Positions 29,326 to 36,825 of a stretch of 64,000 nt of DNA are shown here, in pieces. The DNA comes from Geothrix sp. 21YS21S-2. GTDB lineage: Bacteria; Acidobacteriota; Holophagae; Holophagales; Holophagaceae. Both the position numbers and the translations under genes were made by a program. The DNA lies in NCBI RefSeq assembly GCF_030846775.1, contig NZ_CP132910.1:592001-656000 (forward strand), read 5' to 3'. Each line of letters starts with the position of its first letter. Position 1 is the first letter of the stretch. The notes below the pieces were generated by a model. The model made no database searches, had not been told where the DNA came from, and was given only the letters and a program-made list of their open reading frames with translations.

Positions 29326-30471
29326 ATGCAAAGCCACTTCCTCACCCGGTACTTCCTGGGCGCCTTCGCCGCCGCGGCCCTCGCGCTCGCACCCGCCTGC
29401 GAGTCCAAGAAGGAGGCCGAAACCCCCGAGATGCGCGAACTCGCGCAGAAGGCGGGAGAACTGGACAAGCTCTCCCAGACCGCCAGGACCGCCGGAGCCG
29501 GCCAGGCCCAGAAGCTCAAGGAGGCCGGCGTCAACGACATGAAGCCCAGCCCCGACACCCTCCAGCTCACCGAGCCCCAGAAGGCCGCCCTGGAGGCCCG
29601 CCTCAAGGCCGAGAAGAACAGCTCGTACCAGGCCCTGCTCCAGGAGGTCCTGGACAAGGACACCGAGATCAAGGAGATGAACGGCAAGATGGCCGCGCTG
29701 CGCGCCGTCCTCCCCAGGCCCGACGTGGCCCGGGAGAACGACAGCCACTACGGCATGGCCATGCGGTTCCTGCGGAAAAAGGGCGTCGGGGAGGAGCAGG
29801 CCCGCAAGCTCGTGAGCCGCGTCCTGGTCATGGACCGGATGGCCCCGGGCTTCGAGGTCTACCACTTCTACAGCAACGGCGTCTACGGCAGCTGGGTCTC
29901 CCAGGGCAAGTCCAACGTCACCCCCACCGAGCTCCAGGCGGAAGCCAAGGCCAAGCTCGAGAACGAGCGTGACGACGCCAAGACGCAGGTTTCGCGCATC
30001 ACCGAGGAACTGGCCGACCTGAATGCCCAGAAGGCGAAGATCCTCGCCGACATGGAAGGGCTCCAGGCGGAGAAGACCACCATGATCGCCGACCTCCAGG
30101 CCATGACCGCCACCAGCATGGCCCAGAAGTCCCAGCTGAACTCCCTCCACTACCTGGTGGGCGAGCGCAAGGACCTGGAAACCCGCGGCATCATCGTCGT
30201 CCCCGTGTTCTCCAAGGACCGCGCCGGCACCAACTGGGCCGACGGGATCTTCACCAAGGGGCTGGACCTCCGGGAACAGGCCACGCTCACCATCACCGCC
30301 GCCGAGGTGGGCCTGAAGAAGATCGGCCGGATCTCCGTCGTCCCCGGCTCGCTCCTCAAGGACAAGCACTACACCGTGGCCCAGCCCGAGGACAAGAGCT
30401 CGGCCACCGTCACCTTCCTGGCCAAGGACCGCTTCCGCAACGAGAAGGTGGTCTTCGCGGTCACCGACTGA
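29326..30471 (+). CDS. Coiled-coil lipoprotein of unknown function
   Basis: 381 residues. Signal with a likely lipobox APAC (Cys about 25), then a charged helical region, and a long coiled coil (about residues 205-275, ELQAEAKAKLENERDDAKTQ to MAQKSQLNSL). The C-terminal domain begins HYLVGERKDLETRGIIVVPV and consists mainly of beta strands. The layout (lipid anchor, coiled coil, small beta domain) resembles envelope or adhesin-type proteins of Bacteroidota, but this is only a general likeness. Start 29326 has GGAG 6 bases upstream. Confidence 0.65.
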   Translation: MQSHFLTRYFLGAFAAAALALAPACESKKEAETPEMRELAQKAGELDKLSQTARTAGAGQAQKLKEAGVNDMKPSPDTLQLTEPQKAALEARLKAEKNSSYQALLQEVLDKDTEIKEMNGKMAALRAVLPRPDVARENDSHYGMAMRFLRKKGVGEEQARKLVSRVLVMDRMAPGFEVYHFYSNGVYGSWVSQGKSNVTPTELQAEAKAKLENERDDAKTQVSRITEELADLNAQKAKILADMEGLQAEKTTMIADLQAMTATSMAQKSQLNSLHYLVGERKDLETRGIIVVPVFSKDRAGTNWADGIFTKGLDLREQATLTITAAEVGLKKIGRISVVPGSLLKDKHYTVAQPEDKSSATVTFLAKDRFRNEKVVFAVTD

Positions 30472-30512
30472 CCGGACTCCACCCTCTGCCCGGTTTCCGT
30501 TGCGACGCAGGA

Positions 30513-30553
30513 CCGCCGATGAAGGACCGCGCGTGCGGTACCTTCATCGGCGG
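30513..30553. terminator. Long hairpin between convergent lipoprotein genes
   Basis: A 13-bp perfect stem (CCGCCGATGAAGG against 30541-30553) continues after a one-base bulge with ACCGC/GCGGT and a short loop. It sits between two convergent genes and can serve both directions. Confidence 0.7.
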
Positions 30554-30570
30554 CGGATGGCAGGGGGTGG

Positions 30571-30750
30571 CTAGTGGCGTTCCTCGTGACCCCTGTCGTG
30601 TTCCCGTTCGTGCTCGCGCTCCCGTTCGTGCTCCCGTTCGGGTTCGCGCCGGTGCCGGCCGCCCCGGGGCTCGGGGCCCGGCAGGATGCAGCCGGCCAGG
30701 ATGACCAGAAGGGTCAGGCTGGTGAAAAGGACGATAAGGCGGTTTCTCAT
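30571..30750 (-). CDS. Tiny lipoprotein with Arg/Glu/His repeat tail
   Basis: 59 residues: a signal peptide with lipobox ILAGC (Cys20), then a short Pro/Gly stretch and a tail made of repeated R-E-H-E units (REPEREHEREREHEREHDRG). The repeat is visible at the DNA level as copies of a TTCGTGCTCGCGC-like unit. Start 30750 has GGGGAG 6 bases upstream; the longer in-frame start at 30840 would bury the signal. The tail could bind metal or nucleic acid; no function is known. Confidence 0.6.
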   Translation of the reverse strand: MRNRLIVLFTSLTLLVILAGCILPGPEPRGGRHRREPEREHEREREHEREHDRGHEERH

Positions 30751-30885
30751 GGGCGACTCCCCGGGGGCAGCTTCGTAAGTGGGAACAACCGGACCGGGAG
30801 GAACCTCGGGGATCCGTTGCACACTCCTGCTTGGCATCATCCGTGCCGGAGGGTAAGTCTGTTCTTCCGATTACATAAATATGAA

Positions 30886-30912
30886 CAGCCCGGGAAGGGC
30901 GCACCCGGGCTG
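30886..30912 (-). terminator. Terminator of pepQ
   Basis: Perfect 9-bp stem CAGCCCGGG/CCCGGGCTG with a 9-base loop, about 30 bases beyond the pepQ stop, followed on the minus strand by T-rich sequence. A second small inverted repeat (CTGATCAA/TTGATCAG) lies between it and the gene. Confidence 0.65.
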
Positions 30913-30942
30913 ATCAAATTGGATTCCTTCCGATCAGATTGA

Positions 30943-32250
30943 TCAGTTAGGCAGGTGCGGGCGGGTCAGGTTCCGGCCGCCCGTCTCCGTGACCAGCATG
31001 TCGTCCTCGATGCGGATGCCGCCGTTGGGGGCCAGTTCGTCGATGAGCTTCCAGTTGAAGCGGGCCTTGTGCTCGTTCTCCCGGAAGGGGCGCAGGAGCA
31101 TGGGGATGAAGTAGAGGCCGGGCTCGATGGTGATGACGTGGCCGGTCTCGATCATGCGGGTGGTGCGCAGGGTGGGGTGGGCCGCGGGGGGCGGGGCGAT
31201 GCTGCCGTCGGGGCCCGCGAGCTTGCCGGCCACGTCGTGCACCTGGATTCCCAGGTGGTGGCCCAGACCGTGGGGATAGAAGGGGCGGGTGAGGCCCAGC
31301 GCCACGGCCTCGTCGGCCCCGGCGTCCACCAGGCCCTGCTCCTTGAGGAGCCCGGCCAGCTTGAGGTGGGAGAAGTGGTGCAGCTCGCCGAAGGGCATGT
31401 TGGGCCGCACGGCCGCGCAGATCTCGAGCATGTTCTTTTCCATGCCGTCCACCAGGGCCTTGAACCGGGGATCGCAGGAGGGGGCCGGGGTGGTGCGCGT
31501 GATGTCGGAGGCGTAGCCCAGGTGGCGCGCGCCGCAGTCCAGCAGCAGGGTGTTGCCTCCGCGGAAGCTGCGCTTGTTCTCGTAGTGGAGGGTGGCGCCC
31601 TTCTCGTTCTGGGCCACGATGGAGGCGAAGGCCAGCTCGAACTCCAGGCAGCCCACCGCTTCCATGAACGCGTAGTGGATCTCCAGCTCCGAGGCGCCGG
31701 CCAGGAAGGCCTTGCGGCCGGCCGCGTGACCCTTGGCGGCGGTGACGGTGGCCTCCTCGATGCAGTGGATCTCATAGGGGGTCTTGTAGCTGCGGCCCCA
31801 GTCCAGGTAGGCGGTGACGGAGGCGGGGTTCACGTCCAGGCCCGCAAGGGCGGCCCGGTCGGTCTCGTTGCCGATGTAGGCGGCGCGGGCGGGGTGGCCC
31901 ACCTGCTCCCACACCGCATCGAGGCTGGGGACCTCCACCAGGTCGAAGCCCTCGGCCCAGAAGGGGGAGCCCAGGGGCAGCTGCTCGTACCAGAAGTCCT
32001 CGGGGGCGTAGCGCACCAGCATGGGCTTGGTCCCGGGCTTGAGGATCAGCACGTGGTGGGGCCCCGTGAGCGGGCAGTAGTGGCGGAAATGGGGGACGGT
32101 GTTGAAGGGGGCGTCCTGGTCGTCGGAGAAATAGGTGAAAGGCTGCCCGCTGGAGATCACCAGGGCGTCGAAGCCCGTGGCCGCCAGCGCCTTTTCCGCG
32201 TAGGCCGTGCGGGTGGCGAGGTGATCGAGGAAAAGTCCTTTGATGGGCAT
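30943..32250 (-). CDS. pepQ: Xaa-Pro dipeptidase
   Basis: Cytosolic dinuclear metallopeptidase (M24B) that splits X-Pro dipeptides. 435 residues, close to E. coli PepQ. Seen: the N-terminal domain start DHLATRTAYAEKAL and SSGQPFTYFSDDQDAPF, metal ligands in LLLDCGARHLGYASDITRT, GLGHHLGIQVHDV and the final TIEPGLYFIPML and RIEDDML Glu residues. It would process products of the DPP-IV-like peptidase. Divergent from the His-rich protein gene. Confidence 0.92.
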   Translation of the reverse strand: MPIKGLFLDHLATRTAYAEKALAATGFDALVISSGQPFTYFSDDQDAPFNTVPHFRHYCPLTGPHHVLILKPGTKPMLVRYAPEDFWYEQLPLGSPFWAEGFDLVEVPSLDAVWEQVGHPARAAYIGNETDRAALAGLDVNPASVTAYLDWGRSYKTPYEIHCIEEATVTAAKGHAAGRKAFLAGASELEIHYAFMEAVGCLEFELAFASIVAQNEKGATLHYENKRSFRGGNTLLLDCGARHLGYASDITRTTPAPSCDPRFKALVDGMEKNMLEICAAVRPNMPFGELHHFSHLKLAGLLKEQGLVDAGADEAVALGLTRPFYPHGLGHHLGIQVHDVAGKLAGPDGSIAPPPAAHPTLRTTRMIETGHVITIEPGLYFIPMLLRPFRENEHKARFNWKLIDELAPNGGIRIEDDMLVTETGGRNLTRPHLPN

Positions 32251-32367
32251 GCTTACTCCATGATGGCGGTGGGCCTACGGCGATTATGGGCCAAAAGGCC
32301 CCGTTTGCGACCCCGGACCGGGGGGGGTGGAACGGCGATTGCATCCCGGAAACGCGGGGGGCAAAAC

Positions 32368-32787
32368 ATGTCCAATATCAACTCTATCAATAATTCGACT
32401 TATCTCGGCAAGGTCCTGCCGTCCCAGGCGGACGGGAGCACCCAGGAGACGGGAACGGCAAACAATGCCTTCGCCGAGCTGTTCCAGTCGATCCTGGACG
32501 GCACCGCCTCGGCACAATCGACCGCCTCCACGACCCCCGCCGCCTCCGACATGAACGCCCTCGGCCAGGCCCTGGCCAGCGGGAACCTGTCGGCCGCCCA
32601 GTTGGCCTTCCAGTCCCTGCAGACGGATCTCGATGCCGCCAGGAAGGCCCACCATCATCATCCCCATCAGGACGCCGACATCACGGCGGCCGCCCAGACC
32701 GGCGCGACGACCGGCAGCACGGCCGTCACCCCCGTGGCCTCCACCACCCCCTCCGACCTGCTCAACCTGCTGATGAGCAAGAGCTAG
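32368..32787 (+). CDS. Unknown 139-residue protein with His cluster
   Basis: No recognisable domain and no signal peptide. Low-complexity N- and C-termini rich in Ser, Thr, Ala and Asn flank a helical block ALGQALASGNLSAAQLAFQS (about residues 65-86). That repeat-like A-L-x-S-G-x-L-x-A-A-Q pattern appears in various uncharacterised bacterial proteins. A cluster HHHHPHQD follows at about 97-104 and could bind metal. Start ATG 32368 is preceded by a G-rich stretch. Composition is more AT-tolerant at the 5' end than the neighbours. Confidence 0.6.
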   Translation: MSNINSINNSTYLGKVLPSQADGSTQETGTANNAFAELFQSILDGTASAQSTASTTPAASDMNALGQALASGNLSAAQLAFQSLQTDLDAARKAHHHHPHQDADITAAAQTGATTGSTAVTPVASTTPSDLLNLLMSKS

Positions 32788-32813
32788 GCGCCTGTCTACG
32801 TAATAGGAGGCCC

Positions 32814-33626
32814 CTAGAGGAACGACAAGGCCCGGTTCTCCGGCGCGAAGCCGTTGGACACCGCCTTCTCGAAGAACATCGCCAGGCTCTCCCGCTCCGC
32901 CTCCCCCAGGCTGTAGGAGATGTTCTCCGTGAGGTATTCCCGCAGCTCCGGCTTGGTCCAGCCGATGGTGCGCCAGGCCTCGTCCACGATGGCCGCGAGG
33001 TTCTCGCGCCCCATCTCGAGGCTCCGGTGGAAGAAGGGGCCCACGCCCCCGGGGATGTCCAGGCGGGCGGCGTCCTCCCGCACCTGCCACAACGCGAACA
33101 CGAAGGGCAGGCCCGTCCAGGCGTGCCACTCCTCGGCCAGGTCCAGGACGATGAGGCCCTCGCGCCGCGTGCGCATGGCCACGTCCCCGATGAGCAGGGC
33201 CGCGTCGCACTCCGCGAGCATCGCGCCCTGGTCGGGCGCCATGTCCACAGCCCGCACGTCCACGCCGAACCGCTCCCGGAGAAGGATCTGGGCCAGGACG
33301 ACGGAGGTGCGGCTGGAGGTGTCCAGGGCCAGGGTGCGGATCTCCTCGGGCGGCACCTTGGAGAGGATCACCACCGAGCGGACGCGTTTGGGGGAGGCGA
33401 TGCAGAGGCCCGGTACGATCTTCAATTTGGGGATGCGGAGGTATTCAATTGAGCTGATGAGACCCGCATCCACTTCGCCCGATTTCAGCTGGTTCGCGCA
33501 CAGGGAAGGCACGTGGAACTTGAGGTGGAAGTGCTCGTACCCAAGGCCATGCTTGAATCCGTAATTCAAGGGCGCGGCGTTCAGGTAGTCGATGATCGAG
33601 ATCCGGAAAGGATTTGTGCTTGCCAT
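32814..33626 (-). CDS. mqnA: Chorismate dehydratase of the futalosine menaquinone pathway
   Basis: Removes water from chorismate to give 3-enolpyruvylbenzoate, the first step of the futalosine route to menaquinone. 270 residues with a periplasmic-binding-protein fold: DYLNAAPLNYGF, CANQLKSGEVDAGLISSIEYL, LALDTSSRTSVVLAQILL, and the AALLIGDVAM and WTGLPFVFALW blocks. Its presence implies menaquinone as respiratory quinone. Only 26 bases separate its start from the divergent alkA-like gene. Confidence 0.9.
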   Translation of the reverse strand: MASTNPFRISIIDYLNAAPLNYGFKHGLGYEHFHLKFHVPSLCANQLKSGEVDAGLISSIEYLRIPKLKIVPGLCIASPKRVRSVVILSKVPPEEIRTLALDTSSRTSVVLAQILLRERFGVDVRAVDMAPDQGAMLAECDAALLIGDVAMRTRREGLIVLDLAEEWHAWTGLPFVFALWQVREDAARLDIPGGVGPFFHRSLEMGRENLAAIVDEAWRTIGWTKPELREYLTENISYSLGEAERESLAMFFEKAVSNGFAPENRALSFL

Positions 33627-33652
33627 TCTTTCATTTTATCTAGACTTGGGTG

Positions 33653-34903
33653 ATGAGCCAGCCCACGGGAAAAATCGGTCAGGAAAATCCGGAGCGCTCG
33701 CTCCTGGAAAAGCTCATCGCGAAAGTGCGCCTGAACCCCGGCGAGTACCGGACGGTCGCCGCCATGGCCGCGGCGGCGGGGGTGGACCTGGGCCGTCTGG
33801 AGGAGCTCTTCCGGCTGCACGCCCACCGGCCGCCGGAGGTCTTCCTGGACCAGGCGCGCGTGGGCTACGCCTGCAGGCGCCTGCTCAACCACTTCGGCCC
33901 CACGGTCCAGGCGGGGGAGAGCTGCGGCTTCCTGAGCCCCGCGGCCTTCCAGGCCAGCTTCCACCGGCTGACGGGGATGACGCCCGGGAAGTACCAGTCC
34001 CTGGGCCGCGAAGGGGCCTCGTTCACCGTGGACCTGCCCGCGGGGTACCGGCAGGAGGACGTGCTCGCCTACCACGGGCGCGATCCGCTCAGCCTTTCGG
34101 AGCGCGTCGAGGGCGCCACCTTCTTCAAGGCCCTGCGCGTGGAGGACACCGACACGCTCCTCGAGCTGGAGTTCCGCGGGAAGGCGGTGAAGGTGCGGGT
34201 GCGCCCGGCGGAGAAGGCCGATCCCATCTTCATGGGCAAGGTCCACCACCGCGTGGTGCGCATGCTCGGGCTGGGCACCGACCCCGCCCCCTTCGAGGGC
34301 TACGCGTGCGCGGATCCTTCGTTCCAGGCCCTGGTGGAGGCCCGGCGCGGCCTGCGCATCCCGCTCACCGCGGACGTGTGGGAGTCCCTGGTGTGGGCCA
34401 TCCTGGGCCAGCAGGTGAACCTCGCCTTCGCCTATTCCCTGCGCCGGCGCCTCACGGACCTGTGCGGCGGCGCGGTGTCCGGGGGCCTGAAGGCCCACCC
34501 CACGCCCGGGGCCGTGGCGGCCCTGGACCCCGCGGACCTGGCGCCCCTGCAGTTCTCGCGCAGCAAGGCCGAGTACGTGGTGGAGGCCGCCCGGGCCGTG
34601 GCCGCGGGCGAACTCCCCGTGGAGGCCCTGCCCGCGGGGGCCGCCACCACCGCCGAGGCCAGGCTCTCGGCGCGCCGCGGCATCGGGCCCTGGACCACCC
34701 ACTACGTCATGATGCGCGGCTGCGGCTTCGGGGACTGCGTGCCCCTGGGCGACGCGGGCCTGACGGCCGCCCTCCAGCGCCACTACGGCCTGGACCACCG
34801 CCCCGACGTCAAGGAGACCGCGCGGCTCATGGCCCCCTTCGCCCCCCACCGCAGCCTGGCCACCTTCCACCTCTGGGCGAGCCTGAAGGGCGTGCCCGCG
34901 TGA
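33653..34903 (+). CDS. alkA: DNA-3-methyladenine glycosylase fused to an AraC-type HTH
   Basis: Base-excision enzyme that removes alkylated purines. Three parts: an AraC/Ada-type helix-turn-helix (about 15-115, with GFLSPAAFQASFHRLTGMTPGKYQ), the AlkA N-domain (about 125-210) and an HhH-GPD glycosylase domain (about 215-416) with the catalytic Asp near residue 367 (VPLGDAGL) after RRGIGPWTTHYV. The zinc methyl-acceptor domain of Ada is missing, so it cannot sense methyl phosphotriesters itself. TAGACT at 33641-33646 lies 6 bases before the start, with no Shine-Dalgarno. Translationally coupled to ogt. Confidence 0.88.
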   Translation: MSQPTGKIGQENPERSLLEKLIAKVRLNPGEYRTVAAMAAAAGVDLGRLEELFRLHAHRPPEVFLDQARVGYACRRLLNHFGPTVQAGESCGFLSPAAFQASFHRLTGMTPGKYQSLGREGASFTVDLPAGYRQEDVLAYHGRDPLSLSERVEGATFFKALRVEDTDTLLELEFRGKAVKVRVRPAEKADPIFMGKVHHRVVRMLGLGTDPAPFEGYACADPSFQALVEARRGLRIPLTADVWESLVWAILGQQVNLAFAYSLRRRLTDLCGGAVSGGLKAHPTPGAVAALDPADLAPLQFSRSKAEYVVEAARAVAAGELPVEALPAGAATTAEARLSARRGIGPWTTHYVMMRGCGFGDCVPLGDAGLTAALQRHYGLDHRPDVKETARLMAPFAPHRSLATFHLWASLKGVPA

Positions 34904-35382
34904 GGATCTGGGCCAGCCCCCTGGGCCCCCTGGCCATGGCCGCCGATGCCGGGGGCGCCCTGGTCTACCTGGGCTTCGCGGACCACGAGCCGCGCCTGCG
35001 CCTGCTCCGGAGGCTGGCCCGGGAAGGGGGCCTGACCGATGATCCCGCCGCCTTCGCCCCGGCGGAACGCCAGCTGGACGCCTACTTCCGCCGGGTCCGC
35101 ACCACCTTCGACCTTCCCCTGGCCCCCCGGGGCACGCCTTTCCAGCTGCGGGTGTGGGAGGAGCTGCGGCGCATCCCCCACGGGCGGACCGCCACCTACG
35201 GGGAACTGGCCCGGAGCCTCGGGGACCCGCTCCTCGCCCGCGCCGTGGGCGCGGCCAACGGCGCCAACCCCATCTCCATCATCATTCCCTGCCACCGGCT
35301 CGTCGGCGCCGGCGGCGGCCTCACGGGCTACGCGGGCGGCCTGCATCGGAAGCGGGCCCTGCTGGACCATGAGTTGCCCTGA
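34900..35382 (+). CDS. ogt: Methylated-DNA-[protein]-cysteine S-methyltransferase
   Basis: Suicide repair protein that takes alkyl groups from O6-alkylguanine onto its own Cys. The acceptor motif IIIPCHRLV is present (Cys about residue 131), preceded by the HTH segment GRTATYGELARSLGDPLLARAVGAANGANP. 160 residues, normal for Ogt. Starts at GTG 34900 overlapping the alkA stop by 4 bp (GTGA). With alkA it forms a two-gene alkylation-repair operon. A 7-bp hairpin with a 9-base loop at 35389-35411 follows the stop. Confidence 0.92.
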   Translation: MRIWASPLGPLAMAADAGGALVYLGFADHEPRLRLLRRLAREGGLTDDPAAFAPAERQLDAYFRRVRTTFDLPLAPRGTPFQLRVWEELRRIPHGRTATYGELARSLGDPLLARAVGAANGANPISIIIPCHRLVGAGGGLTGYAGGLHRKRALLDHELP

Positions 35383-35558
35383 CGAAGGATTCCGTGAAAC
35401 CCAAACGGAATGGAAAACATTGATGGCGTTCAGGTGCGAACCTCCGGCCGAAAGGGCAGGAGGGAGGCGCCGGGAATCCCGTTGAGGTCCGCCGTGCTGA
35501 CGAAGATCCTTGCGAAGGCCGCCCTGGTGGCGCTGGGCACGCTCCCCTGAATCCGGGC

Positions 35559-36734
35559 TCAGGCCCGGCGGAACCACCCCACGCACTCCACGTGGCTGGT
35601 CAGGGGGAACAGGTCGGCCACGGCCAGCCCCTCGAGTTTCCAGGCGGGCTCCAGGCGCTTGACGTCCCGGCAGAAGGCGGCCCCGTCGCAGCCCACCAGC
35701 ACCAGGTCCCCGGCGCCGGCGGTCTGCAGCTTCGCGCACAGCTCGGGCGTCAGGCCCGTCCGGGGGGGATCCAGCAGGATGAGGTCCCCGGGCGCACCCA
35801 GCCCCTCGCTCACCCATTCCGCCGCGTCGGCCTCGATGCACTCGGCCTCCGGCAGGTTGCGCGCGGCCCAGGCCACCGCCGGGGCGTCGAACTCCACCAG
35901 CACGCTGCGGGCGGCCCTGGCGCCCCTCAGCGCCGTGAAGAACCCCACGCCCCCGTAGAGGTCGAAGAGCGTGCCCGAGGGCAGCTCCCAGCCGTCCAGG
36001 ATCTCGCCGAAGGCCTGCCAGGCCCAGGGCGGGCACACCTGGAAGAAGCCCCCGGGGCGGTGGGCCAGCCGGACCTCCCCGAAACGGTGGACGATGCCGC
36101 CCTGGAAGGGCTTCCAGCCGTCCGGCTCCAGGTGCCAGGTGCGGCCCTGCTCATCGGTGGCGTACACCTCGCCCGCGGGCGTGCCGGTGGCCAGCTCCCA
36201 GCGCTGGGGCCGGGTGGGCAGCATGCGGCCCTCCATGGCGTCCAGGAAGCGGGGAATGGCCTGGGACAGGGCAGGGGAGGCCGCGGGGCAGGCCGATACC
36301 GGCACCAGGGAATGGCTGTTGCGCCGGTGGTAGCCCAGGTCGCGGCCCGTCCAGTGCAGCTGGATGCGGTGCCGGCGCGCCTCGGCCGGCGCCTCCAGCC
36401 AGCGCCAGTCCGGGGCCTCGGGCAGCGCCCGGCCCAGGAGGTCGGCCACCATGGCCTTCTTCAGGTTCGCGGTCTCGCGTCCGGCCTCCCACAGTTCGCA
36501 GCCGCCGCACGTGGCCGCCACGGGGCACCCGGCCTGGGCCCTCCGGGGATCCCGGCGCACCCAGCGGGTGACCTCGCCCTCGCCGTGGCGGGGCTTCCAG
36601 CGCACGTCGGCCTCCACCTGCTCCCCGGGGAACAGGGCCAGGGGCGCCGACAGCAGGATGACCCGGCCGTCCTCCGCCCGGGCCACGCCCTTGCCGCCCC
36701 AGGCCAGGCGCTCGACGGTGAGGAGGGATTTCAC
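35559..36734 (-). CDS. TrmA/RlmD-family RNA (uracil-5-)-methyltransferase-like protein
   Basis: SAM-dependent RNA methyltransferase of the TrmA family. A TRAM-like start (SLLTVERLAWGGKGVARAEDG) is followed by the [4Fe-4S] pattern C-x5-CGGC (CPVAATCGGCE) with a later SACPAA Cys, SAM loop DLYGGVGFFT, DPPRTGL and the nucleophile region LVGCDGAAFCRD. The usual SCNP is altered to GCDG but the Cys remains. About 391 residues. Start GTG 36734 fits the family N-terminus, though no good Shine-Dalgarno is seen and a start a little upstream is possible. The exact RNA target is unknown. Confidence 0.8.
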   Translation of the reverse strand: MKSLLTVERLAWGGKGVARAEDGRVILLSAPLALFPGEQVEADVRWKPRHGEGEVTRWVRRDPRRAQAGCPVAATCGGCELWEAGRETANLKKAMVADLLGRALPEAPDWRWLEAPAEARRHRIQLHWTGRDLGYHRRNSHSLVPVSACPAASPALSQAIPRFLDAMEGRMLPTRPQRWELATGTPAGEVYATDEQGRTWHLEPDGWKPFQGGIVHRFGEVRLAHRPGGFFQVCPPWAWQAFGEILDGWELPSGTLFDLYGGVGFFTALRGARAARSVLVEFDAPAVAWAARNLPEAECIEADAAEWVSEGLGAPGDLILLDPPRTGLTPELCAKLQTAGAGDLVLVGCDGAAFCRDVKRLEPAWKLEGLAVADLFPLTSHVECVGWFRRA

Positions 36735-36825
36735 GGCCGGGGAGGCCGGCTTCCGGTAGACTTCAGACTGACCTTTTGCCTTCACTGGTGGTTGCACATT
36801 GCGTCTCACGGTCGCCATCCCCCCC

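Noticed and set aside
35484-35550. Short frame reading LTKILAKAALVALGTLP before a stop
   Set aside because: Looks like a signal peptide, but it is 20 or so codons with no body and no good ribosome site; at most a tiny gene remnant.
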